Notes: generated from the sequence alone by a model not told the origin. Positions 27,516-36,284 are shown, counted from the first letter of the stretch. The stretch is DNA of 64,000 bases from JBBROS01 sp965260995 (GCA_965260995.1 CBDHCD010000001.1:124001-188000); one strand, 5' to 3'. Program-made: numbers and translations.

Positions 27516-29044
27516 GGCACGTCCGCCGCCGCGCCGCGCGCCAGGGCGTCGGCGAACAGGTCGGCGACGCCGGGGCCGCCGTCGTAGGGGTCCTGGGCGT
27601 TGTCGCGCAGCACCAGGTAGCCGTCGCCACCTTGGCGGAGGAAGTTGTTGGTGGCGACCAGGTAACGGGCGGCCGGGTCGAGGGGACGCCACTGGCCGGC
27701 CGGGTCTTCGATCTCGGTCGATGCCGGCCCGGCCCGCAGCCCCGCCCATTGCGGGAAGCCGCCGCGCCCGATCAGCCCCCGGCCGTGGCGGACGGCGGCT
27801 TCGAGATCGGCCCCGGTCAGGGTCAGGGTGGCCAGTGTGTTGCCGAACGGCATGGTGTCCAGCACTTGGCCGAGGCTGACCGGCCCCGCCGGCAGGCCGA
27901 CGCGCAGGCCGCCGGCGTTCATCAGCCCGACGGACGCGCCGTGGGCCGCCGCCCGCAGCGCTTCGGCGGCGATCCGGCCGATGCGGCACGGCGCGACGCG
28001 GCAGGCGGCGATGTCGAGCGGCGCGGCCAAGGTGGCGACCGGCTCGTTGCGCAGCGCCTCGATCGGGGCGGCGTAGCGGGCGACGATGGCGGCGACCTCC
28101 GGGTCCTCCGCTTGGGACATGCCGACGTGGCGGCACGCGCCGCCGTAGGCCAGCACGGTTCCGTCGTCGGCCATGTCGAGGTCGAGGCGGCCGAGGTAGC
28201 GGCCGTAAGCGCCGGCCTGGACGACGAGCGCGCCGCCGGGGGCCTGGGTCGGGTGCGGGCCGAGCGCGCCCGCTTCGGTGTTGGACAGCAAGGCGTGGGT
28301 GTGGCCGCCGACGATGAGGCCGACGCCGGGGACGCCGAGCGCGAGGTCCATCGGCAGGCCGAGGTGTGAGAGGGCGATGACGAACCGGGCCCCCTGCGCC
28401 CTCGCGGCCGCGGCGGATTCGGCCAGGGCGGCGCGCGGGTCGGTGAAGCGGACGTGAGGGCCGGGGGAGGAGGAGGTGCGCGTCTCGGCGGTGGTCAGCC
28501 CGACGACGCCGACCCGCAGGCCGGCGCGGCCGAACACGGCGAAGGGGCGCAGCAGGCCGGCCAAATGCGGGTCGGCGGAGGCGTCGATGTTGGCCGACAG
28601 CACCGGGAAGCGGGCGGCGGCGACGTAGCGGGCGAGCGTCTCGGGGCCGTTGTCGAACTCGTGGTTGCCGACCGCCATGGCGTCGGTGCCGACGGCGTGC
28701 TGCACGGCGAGTTCGGCCAGGCCGTGATGGGCGGTGTAGAATAGGCTGCCCTGGAACTGGTCGCCGGCGTCGAGCAGCAGCACGGCGCGGCCGTCCGCCT
28801 CGGCGGCGGCGCGCTGCTCGCGGATGGCGGCGGCCAGGCGGGGACTGCCGCCGAAGCAGGCGTCCGTGCCCGGCGCATCCATGCCGGGGGCGCAGGTCAG
28901 GGCGCGGCCGTTGACCGGGGCATGGCGGGAATGAAAGTCGTTGACGTGCAGCACGGTCAGGCGGTGCGCGACCTGGCCGCGCGCGGCGCGGGTGAGCGGC
29001 AGGGCGCCGGCGGCGGCGAGCAGGGAGCGTCGGGCGAGCAGCAT
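27512..29044 (-). CDS. Exported 5'-nucleotidase / 2',3'-cyclic phosphodiesterase family protein
   Basis: About 510 residues. The N terminus LLARRSLLAAAGALPL has a twin arginine followed by a hydrophobic stretch, so Tat export is likely. The metallophosphatase domain shows VLHVNDFHSRHAP, LDAGDQFQGSLFYT, GNHEFDNGPE and GGHTHALL, which supply the two-metal site. The C-terminal 5_nucleotid_C domain has the substrate-binding NNFLRQGGDGY region. It would hydrolyse nucleotides, UDP-sugars or similar esters in the periplasm. ATG 29044 was chosen because it starts the Tat signal. Confidence 0.87.
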   Translation of the reverse strand: MLLARRSLLAAAGALPLTRAARGQVAHRLTVLHVNDFHSRHAPVNGRALTCAPGMDAPGTDACFGGSPRLAAAIREQRAAAEADGRAVLLLDAGDQFQGSLFYTAHHGLAELAVQHAVGTDAMAVGNHEFDNGPETLARYVAAARFPVLSANIDASADPHLAGLLRPFAVFGRAGLRVGVVGLTTAETRTSSSPGPHVRFTDPRAALAESAAAARAQGARFVIALSHLGLPMDLALGVPGVGLIVGGHTHALLSNTEAGALGPHPTQAPGGALVVQAGAYGRYLGRLDLDMADDGTVLAYGGACRHVGMSQAEDPEVAAIVARYAAPIEALRNEPVATLAAPLDIAACRVAPCRIGRIAAEALRAAAHGASVGLMNAGGLRVGLPAGPVSLGQVLDTMPFGNTLATLTLTGADLEAAVRHGRGLIGRGGFPQWAGLRAGPASTEIEDPAGQWRPLDPAARYLVATNNFLRQGGDGYLVLRDNAQDPYDGGPGVADLFADALARGAAADVP

Positions 29045-29124
29045 GGCGAAGGGTTTAGCACGCCCGGCCTTGCACTTGCGCGCGATGTTGGCCAAGTCTG
29101 AGGCAACAATACGAGGATGTTCGC

Positions 29125-29682
29125 ATGTTCATCGAGACGGAAGGCACGCCGAACCCGGCGACCTTGAAGTTCCTGCCCGGCCGCGACGTGATGGGCGACG
29201 GCACGGCCGATTTCGCCGGGCCTGACCTCGCCGGGCGCAGCCCGCTGGCGACGGCGCTGTTCGCGTTGCCGGGGGTGGCGCGGGTGTTCCTCGGCTCCGA
29301 TTTCATCACCGTGACCAAGAACGACCTGGCCGAATGGCAGGCGCTGCGGCCGCAGGTGCTGGGCGCGATCATGGAGCACTTCGTCGCCGGGCGGCCCGTG
29401 ATCGAGGGCGAGGGCGACGCCGCGCTCGAGGACGTGTCCCCGGAGGACCAGGAGGTCGTCGACCAGATCAAGGAGTTGCTCGACACGCGGGTGCGGCCGG
29501 CGGTGGCGGGCGACGGCGGCGACATCGTGTTCCGCGGCTACCGCGAGGGCGTGGTGCGGCTGCACATGCAGGGTGCGTGCAGCGGCTGCCCGTCGAGCAG
29601 CGCCACGCTGAAGCACGGCATCGAGAACATGCTGCGCCACTACGTGCCGGAAGTGGTGTCGGTGGAGCAGGTCGAGGCCTGA
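29125..29682 (+). CDS. nfu: NifU-family iron-sulfur scaffold (Nfu)
   Basis: 185 residues. The N-terminal Nfu_N domain begins MFIETEGTPNPATLKFLPG. The C-terminal NifU-like domain carries the cluster-binding motif GACSGCPSSSATL (CxxC) near residue 150. Nfu proteins carry and deliver 4Fe-4S clusters to apoproteins. GAGGATG precedes the ATG at 29125. The RutE-like reductase follows after 3 bases, so they are probably cotranscribed. Confidence 0.93.
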   Translation: MFIETEGTPNPATLKFLPGRDVMGDGTADFAGPDLAGRSPLATALFALPGVARVFLGSDFITVTKNDLAEWQALRPQVLGAIMEHFVAGRPVIEGEGDAALEDVSPEDQEVVDQIKELLDTRVRPAVAGDGGDIVFRGYREGVVRLHMQGACSGCPSSSATLKHGIENMLRHYVPEVVSVEQVEA

Positions 29683-29685
29683 CCC

Positions 29686-30330
29686 ATGCTGGACGACGCC
29701 GGGCCGGAGCCGCACGAAGCCTCCGTTGAGGTGGAGCCGGCCCGGCCCCTGCTCGACGACGCCGGGCTGGACCTGTTGTTCCGCGAGGCGCGCACGCGGT
29801 GGGACTGGCGGCCGACCCCCGTCGATGACGACGCGTTGCGGCGGCTCTACGACGTGCTGAAATACGGGCCGACGTCGGCGAACTGCTCGCCAGCGCGGTT
29901 CATGTTCCTGCGCACGGCGGCGGCGAAGGAGCGGTTGCGCCCGGCGCTGTCGGCGGGCAACGTCGACAAGACCCTGGCCGCGCCGGTGGTCTGCATCGTC
30001 GCGCACGACCCCAAGTTCTTCGAGGACCTGCCGCGGCTGTATCCGCACGGCGACGCGCGCTCGTGGTTCGCCGGCAACGACGAGTTGGCGGCGACGACGG
30101 CGTTCCGCAACGGCACGCTGCAGGGGGCCTACCTGATCATGGCCGCCCGGGCGCTCGGGCTGGATTGCGGCCCGATGTCGGGGTTCGACAACGGCAAGGT
30201 TGACAGCGAGTTCCTGATCGCCACCGGCTGGCGGAGCAACTTCCTGGTGGCGCTCGGCCACGCCGACCCGGCCGCTCAAGGCCCGCGCGACCCACGCCTC
30301 GGTTTCGACGAGGCGTGCCGGTTGCTGTAG
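29686..30330 (+). CDS. RutE/HadB-type malonic semialdehyde reductase (nitroreductase fold)
   Basis: About 214 residues, FMN-binding nitroreductase fold. The family segments LKYGPTSANCSPARFMFL, VVCIVAHDPKFFEDLP, SWFAGNDELAATTAFRNGTLQGAYLIMAARALGLDCGPMSGFD all match the RutE subgroup. RutE reduces malonic semialdehyde in pyrimidine breakdown; members outside a rut operon may reduce other electrophiles. No other rut genes are present here, so the physiological substrate is open. Confidence 0.83.
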   Translation: MLDDAGPEPHEASVEVEPARPLLDDAGLDLLFREARTRWDWRPTPVDDDALRRLYDVLKYGPTSANCSPARFMFLRTAAAKERLRPALSAGNVDKTLAAPVVCIVAHDPKFFEDLPRLYPHGDARSWFAGNDELAATTAFRNGTLQGAYLIMAARALGLDCGPMSGFDNGKVDSEFLIATGWRSNFLVALGHADPAAQGPRDPRLGFDEACRLL

Positions 30331-30392
30331 GCGCTTCCAGGGATCCCGCGAGGGACGCTCCGATCGCCGGCCTTCTCGATCCCGATGCCACG

Positions 30393-31013
30393 ATGCTGAC
30401 GCTCGACGCGGCATTGGGCGACTGCGCGGCGGGGATCGTGCGGCACGGCGAGGCGATCATCGAACGCCGGCACGGCGCTGGCCGGGGCGCCGCCGCGGCG
30501 CTGCCGGGTTTGGCGCGGTCGTTGTTGACCCAGGCGGGGCTTCACTCCGGCGGCTTGGCCGGCGTGGCGGTGACGGTCGGGCCGGGCAGCTTCACCGGCA
30601 TCCGGGCGGCCTTGGCGCTGGCGCACGGGATCGGGCTCGGCACCGGCCTGACGGTCGTCGGGGTGGGCCTGGGTGACGCCTTCCGGGTTGCGGCGGCGAC
30701 GTATCGGCCGGTGTGGGTCGCCATCGACAGCAGGCGCGGCCGAGTGTTCCTGGACGACGGCGCGGGGCCGAGGACGGTGACGCTGGACGCGCTGCCGGCA
30801 CCGCCCGGCCCCGTCGCTCTGGCCGGTGACGCGGCAGCGGCGGTGGCCGGGGCGTGGCGGGCGCTCGGGCACGACGTCGAGGTGCTGGGCGAGAGGCCGA
30901 CCGCGGTGGGGATCGCCCGGGCGGCCATCCTGCTGCCGCGGCCGGCCCAGCCGCTTTACGTGGACGCGCCGGAAGCCCGGCCGCGGCCCGGCCGGCCCGC
31001 GCCGCACGGCTGA
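30393..31013 (+). CDS. tsaB: tRNA threonylcarbamoyladenosine biosynthesis protein TsaB
   Basis: About 206 residues from the ATG at 30393 (an in-frame ATG at 30315 would add 26 residues without family similarity). The ASKHA-fold motifs LTLDAALGDCAAGIV and VTVGPGSFTGIRAALALAHG are clear. TsaB is the non-catalytic partner of TsaD in making t6A on ANN-decoding tRNAs. Its stop overlaps the rimI start by one base (TGATG at 31011-31015), a common tsaB-rimI pairing. Confidence 0.88.
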   Translation: MLTLDAALGDCAAGIVRHGEAIIERRHGAGRGAAAALPGLARSLLTQAGLHSGGLAGVAVTVGPGSFTGIRAALALAHGIGLGTGLTVVGVGLGDAFRVAAATYRPVWVAIDSRRGRVFLDDGAGPRTVTLDALPAPPGPVALAGDAAAAVAGAWRALGHDVEVLGERPTAVGIARAAILLPRPAQPLYVDAPEARPRPGRPAPHG

Positions 31014-31444
31014 TGCGCGCCGCCGCCCCGGCGCACGCGGCGGCGCTGGCATCGATCCACGCCGAGGCGTTCCCCCCCGGCGCGCGTTGGGGGGCCGAGG
31101 CGATGGCGCTGCAACTGGCGCTGCCGGGCGCGTTCGGCTGGATCGACCCGGCGGGCGGCATGGTGCTGGCGCGGGTGGCGGCGGACGAGTCGGAGGTGCT
31201 GACGCTCGCGGTGATGCCCGGCGCCCGGCGGCAGGGGGTGGCGCGGCGGTTGCTGGCGCGGACGATGGCCGAGGCGGCGGAGCGGGGGGCGGCGTCGATG
31301 GTGCTGGAGGTCGCGGCCGGCAACGATGCGGCGCGGGCCTTGTACGCCGCGGCCGGGTTCCGGCCGGTGGGGCGGCGGCCAGGCTACTACGCGGGCGGGA
31401 CGGACGCGCTGGTGCTGCGGGCCGCGCTCAACCTTTGCGAATGA
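31013..31444 (+). CDS. rimI: GNAT acetyltransferase RimI-like (ribosomal protein alanine N-acetyltransferase)
   Basis: About 143 residues with the GNAT fold. The acetyl-CoA pyrophosphate loop is in VMPGARRQGVARRLLARTM, followed by VLEVAAGNDAARALYAAAGF and GYYAGGTDALVL as in RimI. It N-acetylates bS18 in the model species. It starts at ATG 31013 within the tsaB stop. Its last 17 bases overlap the convergent TusA-like gene. Confidence 0.88.
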   Translation: MRAAAPAHAAALASIHAEAFPPGARWGAEAMALQLALPGAFGWIDPAGGMVLARVAADESEVLTLAVMPGARRQGVARRLLARTMAEAAERGAASMVLEVAAGNDAARALYAAAGFRPVGRRPGYYAGGTDALVLRAALNLCE

Positions 31445-31709
31445 GCAGGTCGGCCGTGCCGTCGGGGGCATCGGTGAGGGCGAGGACCTGGTGGCCCTGC
31501 TCGGCGGCGGTGCGGGGCACGTTGCGGCGCGGCTCGTCGCCGCGGAGTCGGACGGCGAGGATTTGACCGGGTTGCAACCGGTCAAGGGCCAGCCTCGTAC
31601 GCACGAAGGTCATGGGGCAGACCTCCGCGGTGATGTCGATTTGCAGATCGGCGGGCGAGTCAGTCGCGGGGAGCAAGAAATCGGGAACCGGTGCGAAATG
31701 TGGGTTCAT
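31428..31709 (-). CDS. TusA-like sulfur-carrier family protein
   Basis: About 93 residues. The fold has a central IDITAEVCPMTFVRTRLALDRL segment containing the TusA-family cysteine, but CPMT replaces the usual CPxP, so the helix-capping proline is missing. GQILAVRLRGDE and the GHQV-type strand follow. TusA proteins shuttle persulfide sulfur, for example for tRNA thiolation. It is transcribed divergently from the mucR-like gene and convergent with rimI. Confidence 0.8.
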   Translation of the reverse strand: MNPHFAPVPDFLLPATDSPADLQIDITAEVCPMTFVRTRLALDRLQPGQILAVRLRGDEPRRNVPRTAAEQGHQVLALTDAPDGTADLLIRKG

Positions 31710-31769
31710 AACGTGCTTTCTTCTTCTCGGACTATTGCGAAACGGGGGGGCGGGGATGTATATGCGTGT

Positions 31770-31779
31770 TATCGTGCAG
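31770..31779 (+). promoter_or_regulatory. TATCGTGCAG element upstream of the mucR-like gene
   Basis: The 10-mer ends 15 bases before the ATG at 31795 and is repeated at almost the same distance before the XRE gene (36406-36415). It may be a -10-like element or an operator. The intergenic region with the divergent TusA-like gene is AT-richer than its surroundings. Confidence 0.35.
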
Positions 31780-31794
31780 TAGAGGATGAGGCTC

Positions 31795-32202
31795 ATGACC
31801 GAGCAGACAGAGAGCAGCGACGTGCTTGGACTTACCGCGCAAATCGTATCGGCGCACGTGTCAAACAACGCAATCGGGGCGGACGCGTTGCCAAGCCTGA
31901 TCCAGGACGTGTATCGCACGCTGGCCGGCGTCGGCAAGGAGCAGGTGCTTCCGGACAAGCAGCAACCCGCGGTGCCGGTGAAGAAATCGGTGTTCCCGGA
32001 CTACATCATCTGTTTGGAGGATGGCAAGAAGCTGAAGATGCTGAAGCGGCATCTCAAGACCTCCTACAACATGACGCCGGAGCAATATCGGGAGAAGTGG
32101 CAGTTGCCGCCGGACTACCCGATGGTCGCGCCGAGTTATGCCAAGCACCGCTCGTCCCTGGCCAAGAAGATCGGGTTGGGCACCAAGCCGCGCGGCCGCT
32201 GA
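31795..32202 (+). CDS. Ros/MucR-family zinc-finger transcriptional regulator
   Basis: About 135 residues from ATG 31795, or 138 from ATG 31786; the later start has GAGG at a better distance. MucR hallmarks are an N-terminal oligomerisation region (LTAQIVSAHVSNNAI, LIQDVYRTL) and the DNA-binding zinc finger. The finger spans YIICLEDGKKLKMLKRHLKT and continues YNMTPEQYREKWQLPPDYPMVAPSYA. MucR proteins bind AT-rich promoters as H-NS-like silencers and often control exopolysaccharide genes, which this window contains. Confidence 0.92.
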   Translation: MTEQTESSDVLGLTAQIVSAHVSNNAIGADALPSLIQDVYRTLAGVGKEQVLPDKQQPAVPVKKSVFPDYIICLEDGKKLKMLKRHLKTSYNMTPEQYREKWQLPPDYPMVAPSYAKHRSSLAKKIGLGTKPRGR

Positions 32203-32365
32203 GGCGGCAGCGCGCCGGGCGGGCCCGGCGCGGCCGGGTTCGGGCGCGGCGGCCCATGCGACTCGGGCGGGCCATGCGAGGCGGGCCATGCGATTCGACA
32301 GGCGGTGCGGTGTTCGGCTACGCCATCGGGCGAGCCAGGCGTGAGCGGCATCGACTAAGGACCTC
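32203..32365. other. Intergenic region with short GC-rich repeats
   Basis: Between mucR-like and fur-like genes. It contains GCGGGCCATGCGA-type units (about 32260-32300) in imperfect succession but no open frame that looks real. A fur promoter is expected near its right end but I cannot place it. Confidence 0.5.
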
Positions 32366-32839
32366 ATGGAATCGCGCATCGAACGTCTGTGCGTCGAACA
32401 AGGGCTGAAGATGACGGGCCAGCGCCGCGTCATCGCCCGCGTGCTGTCCGAAGCGGCGGATCACCCCGACGTTGAAGAGGTATACCGCCGGGCCGCGGCG
32501 ATCGACGCGCGCATGTCGATCGCCACGGTGTACCGAACGGTCCGGCTGTTCGAGGAGCGCGGCATCCTGGAGCGGCGGGACTTCGGCGGCGGGCGGGCCC
32601 GCTACGAGCCGACCGAGCACGGCAAGCACCATCACCTGATCGACGTCGAGAGCGGCCGGGTGATCGAGTTCGGGGATCCGGCGCATGAGGCCTTGATCAA
32701 GGCTATCGCCGAGACGCTGGGGTTCGACCTGGTGTCCTACCGGCTCGAGCTGTTCGGCCGCCGGCGCGCGCCGGCCAGCGACGGCCGCGCGCATCGGGGC
32801 GAAGCGCCGCCGGCGGACCCCTCGGGACCGACCCCGTGA
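32366..32839 (+). CDS. fur: Fur-family metal-responsive regulator
   Basis: About 157 residues. The winged-helix part has KMTGQRRVIARVLSEAADHPDVEEVYRRA and IATVYRTVRLFEERGIL. The dimer/metal part has the histidine cluster HGKHHHLIDVESGRVIEF. The C-terminal CxxC zinc pairs of some Fur proteins are absent, as is usual in alphaproteobacterial Fur. Whether it senses iron, zinc or haem status cannot be told. The tail after residue 130 is Arg/Pro-rich and probably disordered. Its stop overlaps the next gene (GTGA, 32836-32839). Confidence 0.87.
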   Translation: MESRIERLCVEQGLKMTGQRRVIARVLSEAADHPDVEEVYRRAAAIDARMSIATVYRTVRLFEERGILERRDFGGGRARYEPTEHGKHHHLIDVESGRVIEFGDPAHEALIKAIAETLGFDLVSYRLELFGRRRAPASDGRAHRGEAPPADPSGPTP

Positions 32840-33681
32840 CCCCGCACCACCACGCGAGACCTGCCAGCCCGCGGCCGCGGCCGCCGCGTCACGACCATTT
32901 CAATGAGCTGCGCGCCGGCAACCTCGGCGTGCGCATCGCCCGCACCTCCGCCGAGATCGACGCCGCGCAGGCGCTGCGCTACCGCGTGTTCTTCGACGAG
33001 ATGGGCGCGATCCCCGATCCGCGCGCCACGGCGACGCGGCGGGACGCCGACGCGTTCGACGCCGTCGCCGATCACCTGCTGGTGCTCGATCACGCGCTCG
33101 GCGCGGGGCCGGCGGGCGTCGTCGGCACCTACCGGCTGATCCAGCGCGAGGCGGCGGCCAAAGTGGGGCGGTTCTACTCGGCCGACGAGTACGACCTCGG
33201 GCCGATCAACGCCTTCCCGGGCCGGGTGCTGGAGCTGGGGCGCTCCTGCGTCGACTCCGCGTATCGCGGGCGGGCGGTGATGCAGCTGCTGTGGCGGGGG
33301 ATCGCCGCCTACATCGCCGAGCAGACGATCGACCTCATGTTCGGCTGCGCCAGCCTGCCCGGCACCGATCCTGAAGCCTTGGCGCAGGAGCTGACCTACC
33401 TCTACGGCCACCACCTCGCGCCGCCGGCGCTGCGGATGCGGGCGCTGCCGGAGCGCTACGTCGAGATGCGGCGGCGCGACCCGCTGTCGGTCGATTCGCG
33501 CCAGGTGACGCTGATGCTGCCGCCGCTGATCAAGGGCTACCTGCGGCTGGGCGGGTTCGTCGGCGACGGCGCGGTGATCGACGAGCAGTTCAATACCACC
33601 GACGTCGCCATCGTGGTCAGGAGCGACCTCGTCACGGACAAGTACTGGAAGCACTACGAGCGCCGCCGCGGCGACTCGTGA
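32836..33681 (+). CDS. OlsB-like acyl-ACP-dependent N-acyltransferase (GNAT/hemolysin family)
   Basis: About 281 residues. The fold matches the acyltransferase family of ornithine lipid synthase OlsB. Segments seen are VRIARTSAEIDAAQALRYRVFFDEMGA, VGTYRLIQRE, FYSADEYDLGPI and LELGRSCVDSAYRGRAVMQLLW. These enzymes load a 3-hydroxy fatty acid onto ornithine for phosphorus-free membrane lipids. The GTG start overlaps the fur stop, so both are probably co-expressed. The first 15 residues are Pro/Arg-rich and not conserved. Confidence 0.82.
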   Translation: MTPHHHARPASPRPRPPRHDHFNELRAGNLGVRIARTSAEIDAAQALRYRVFFDEMGAIPDPRATATRRDADAFDAVADHLLVLDHALGAGPAGVVGTYRLIQREAAAKVGRFYSADEYDLGPINAFPGRVLELGRSCVDSAYRGRAVMQLLWRGIAAYIAEQTIDLMFGCASLPGTDPEALAQELTYLYGHHLAPPALRMRALPERYVEMRRRDPLSVDSRQVTLMLPPLIKGYLRLGGFVGDGAVIDEQFNTTDVAIVVRSDLVTDKYWKHYERRRGDS

Positions 33682-33694
33682 GCCTCGGCCCCAA

Positions 33695-33706
33695 GTGACG
33701 CGTCAC
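33695..33706. repeat. 12-bp perfect palindrome GTGACGCGTCAC
   Basis: A perfect dyad lying 13 bases past the stop of the OlsB-like gene and directly before a tandem repeat. It may be a regulator site for the dehydrogenase gene at 33796, or chance. Confidence 0.5.
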
Positions 33707-33710
33707 CCGA

Positions 33711-33756
33711 CGCGCGGCCAGGCGCGCGGCCAGGCGCGCGGCCAGGCGCGCGGCCT
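33711..33756. repeat. 12-bp tandem repeat before the hydroxyacid dehydrogenase gene
   Basis: The unit ggcgcgcggcca occurs in two exact copies (33721-33744), flanked by a partial copy on the left and a one-mismatch copy on the right. It lies between the OlsB-like gene and the dehydrogenase, at a likely synteny break. Confidence 0.9.
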
Positions 33757-33795
33757 CGCCCTCGCACGGGCGCGCGAGATTGCCCAGGAGCTCAC

Positions 33796-34755
33796 ATGAA
33801 CGTCATCATGACCGCGCCGCGGCTCGCGCCGGAGGCGGTGGCGCTGATCGAGGCCGCGGGTGGGCGGCTGCACTACATGGACCCGTTCCCGCCGGCCGCC
33901 GCCGTCGCGGCGCTCGCCGCCGGATTGGACCCGGTCGCCATCCTGTCCCGCCAGGGGCCGGTGACGGCGGCGGTGATGCAAGCCGCGCCGCGGCTGCGCA
34001 TCGTCGCCCGGCACGGGGTCGGCGTCGACGACGTGGACCTGGCCGAGGCGGCGCGGCGCGGCATCGTGGTGACGCGCGCGCCCGGCTCCAACACGCGGGC
34101 GGTGGCGGAGCACGCGATGGCGATGATCCTGGCGCTGGCCAAGGATTTGCACCCGCTGTCGGCCGACGTCGCCGGCGGCGGCTGGCGCGGGGCGGGGACG
34201 AAGGTGCGCGACGTGGCCGGGCTGCGGCTTGGGTTGGTCGGGTTCGGCGCGATCGGCCGGGCGGTGGCGGCGCTGGCCGGGGCATTCGGCATGGCGGTCG
34301 CGGCTTACGACCCGGCCGGCGACGCCCCCGGGGAGCCGTGGCGGGGCGTCGAGCGGGCGGCGGACCTGGACGCGCTGCTGTCCCGCTCGGACGTGCTGTC
34401 CCTGCACCTGCCGCTGCTGCCGTCCACCCGGCACCTGATCGACGCGACGGCGCTGGCGCGGCTGCCGGCCGGCGCGATGGTCGTCAACACGGCGCGCGGC
34501 GGGCTGATCGACGAGCCGGCCTTGTTGGCGGCGATCGAAGCCGGGCGGGTCGCCGGGGCCGGGCTCGACGTGTTCGAGGCCGAGCCGCCGGCCGCCGACG
34601 CGCTGCTGCGCCGCCACACGCGGGTGATCGCGACGCCGCACGTCGCCGGCGTCACCGACGCGAGCCTGGTGGCGATGGGGGTGATGGCGGCGGAGTGCAT
34701 CGCCGCGGTCCTGGCCGGACGGGAGCCGCCGCCGGAGCGGATCGTGCGCGCTTGA
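33796..34755 (+). CDS. D-2-hydroxyacid dehydrogenase (phosphoglycerate dehydrogenase family)
   Basis: About 319 residues. The NAD-binding motif is LGLVGFGAIGRAVAAL near residue 145. The catalytic residues are the arginine in VNTARGGLIDE, the glutamate in DVFEAEPP and the histidine in ATPHVAGVT. The N-terminal substrate domain has ILSRQGPVTAAVMQ and VARHGVGVDDVDL. The ACT domain of true SerA is absent, so the substrate may be another 2-hydroxy acid. AGGAG precedes the ATG. It runs into lnt with overlapping codons. Confidence 0.87.
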   Translation: MNVIMTAPRLAPEAVALIEAAGGRLHYMDPFPPAAAVAALAAGLDPVAILSRQGPVTAAVMQAAPRLRIVARHGVGVDDVDLAEAARRGIVVTRAPGSNTRAVAEHAMAMILALAKDLHPLSADVAGGGWRGAGTKVRDVAGLRLGLVGFGAIGRAVAALAGAFGMAVAAYDPAGDAPGEPWRGVERAADLDALLSRSDVLSLHLPLLPSTRHLIDATALARLPAGAMVVNTARGGLIDEPALLAAIEAGRVAGAGLDVFEAEPPAADALLRRHTRVIATPHVAGVTDASLVAMGVMAAECIAAVLAGREPPPERIVRA

Positions 34756-36284
34756 GGTGGACTGCGCGCTTAACATGGACGAAGGCGCGGGCGGCGGTCG
34801 GCTGGCGGGCGGACGCCTGGGCGGCGGGCCTCGGGCTGCTGTCGGCGCTGGCGCTGCCGCCGCTGCACCTCATCCCGGTCCTGCTGCTGGCGGTGCCGGG
34901 GCTGCTGGCGCTGATCGGGGCGGCGCGGGGACCGTGGGCGGCGGCGCGGCGAGGGTTCTGGTTCGGCTTCGGGCACCACCTGATCGGGCTTTACTGGATC
35001 ACGGAAGCGATCCTGATCGAGGCGGCGCGCTACTGGTGGCTGGTGCCGCTGGCGGTGCCTGGGTTGTCGGCGCTGCTGGCGCTGTTCGTCGCCGCCCCCT
35101 GCGCCGCGGCGCGGACGGTGCCGGCGGGCTGGCGGCGGGTGGCGATGCTGGCCGGCTGCTGGGTGCTGAGCGAGTTCGCCCGCCAGTTCATCGGCACCGG
35201 CTTCCCGTGGAACCCGTGGGGCAGCGTGTGGGCGATCCCGGGCGCCGCCGGCGACGTGATGATCCAGCCGGCGGCCTGGATCGGCACGCCGGGGCTGACG
35301 CTGCTGACGGTGCTGCTGGCGGCGCTGCCGACGCTCGGCGGGCGGGGCTGGGCGGGGGGGGCGGCGATCCTGGCGGGCTGGGTCGGGGCCGGGCTGTGGC
35401 GGCTCGACACGCCGGTGGCCGCCCCGCCCGGCGTCCGCGTGGTGCTGGCGCAGGGCAACGTGGCGCAGGGCCGGAAGTGGGACCGGACCGAGGCGGTCTC
35501 GACCTTCCGGCGCTACCTGTCGCTCTCGGCGGAGGGCGTGGCGGCGGCGGGGCGGCCGAGCGTGGTGATCTGGCCGGAAACCGCGAGCGTGTTCCTGCTG
35601 CAATCCGACCCGGCGGCGCGGCAGGCCATCGCGCAGGCGATCGCGCCGGCGCGCGGCGCCATCGTCGGCAGCCTGACGTTCCGGGCGGGGTCGCCGTCGG
35701 CCGATCCGTCCAACGAGCCGTTCAACAGCATGGTGGCGCTGCGCCCGGACGGCTCGGTCGGCGGCATCTACGACAAGTGGCACTTGGTGCCGTTCGGGGA
35801 GTACGCGCCGAGCTGGGTGCCGCTGGCGATCCAGGTGGTGCCGGGCCAGTTCGGCTTCGGGCGCGGCCCGGCGACGCTGCGCCTCCCTGGCCTGCCGCCG
35901 TTCGGGGGCTTGATCTGCTACGAGGCGATCTTCCCGGCGCAGGTGGTGGACCAGGCCGACCGGCCGGACTGGCTGGTCAACATCACCAACGACGCCTGGT
36001 TCGGCAATTCGAGCGGGCCGCGGCAGCACCTGGCGGCGGTGCGGCTGCGGGCGGTGGAGGAGGGGCTGCCGGTGATGCGGGCGGCCAACACCGGCATCAC
36101 CGCGGGCTTCGACGGCCTGGGACGCGAGCTGGGCCGGTTGCCGATGAACGTGGCGGGGGAACTGACCTTGGCGCTGCCGGGCAAGCGGCCGCCGACGTCG
36201 TTCTCGCGCTGGGGCCTGGTGCTGCCCGGCTTGCTCGCGTGCTGCCTGGTGGGTGCGACGCTCAGCCGCCGATTGCGCTTATGA
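34752..36284 (+). CDS. lnt: Apolipoprotein N-acyltransferase
   Basis: About 510 residues, as in the family. Six or so N-terminal membrane helices precede a carbon-nitrogen-hydrolase domain. The triad is E276 in IWPETAS, K342 in YDKWHLVPFGEYAP and C389 in GLICYEAIFP, nearly the same positions as in E. coli Lnt. It N-acylates the cysteine of lipoproteins in the inner membrane. The start is inferred as the TTG at 34752, which overlaps the dehydrogenase stop (TTGA); no in-frame ATG or GTG lies before the first membrane segment. Confidence 0.92.
   Translation: MRWTARLTWTKARAAVGWRADAWAAGLGLLSALALPPLHLIPVLLLAVPGLLALIGAARGPWAAARRGFWFGFGHHLIGLYWITEAILIEAARYWWLVPLAVPGLSALLALFVAAPCAAARTVPAGWRRVAMLAGCWVLSEFARQFIGTGFPWNPWGSVWAIPGAAGDVMIQPAAWIGTPGLTLLTVLLAALPTLGGRGWAGGAAILAGWVGAGLWRLDTPVAAPPGVRVVLAQGNVAQGRKWDRTEAVSTFRRYLSLSAEGVAAAGRPSVVIWPETASVFLLQSDPAARQAIAQAIAPARGAIVGSLTFRAGSPSADPSNEPFNSMVALRPDGSVGGIYDKWHLVPFGEYAPSWVPLAIQVVPGQFGFGRGPATLRLPGLPPFGGLICYEAIFPAQVVDQADRPDWLVNITNDAWFGNSSGPRQHLAAVRLRAVEEGLPVMRAANTGITAGFDGLGRELGRLPMNVAGELTLALPGKRPPTSFSRWGLVLPGLLACCLVGATLSRRLRL

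Noticed and set aside
31326..32408. A 360-codon plus-strand frame running across rimI end, mucR-like gene and fur start
   Set aside because: It is out of frame with three genes that have clear family motifs.
33780..34751. An extended N terminus for Lnt reaching back over the dehydrogenase gene
   Set aside because: It is the alternative frame of a conserved dehydrogenase; Lnt has the right length and triad positions from TTG 34752.
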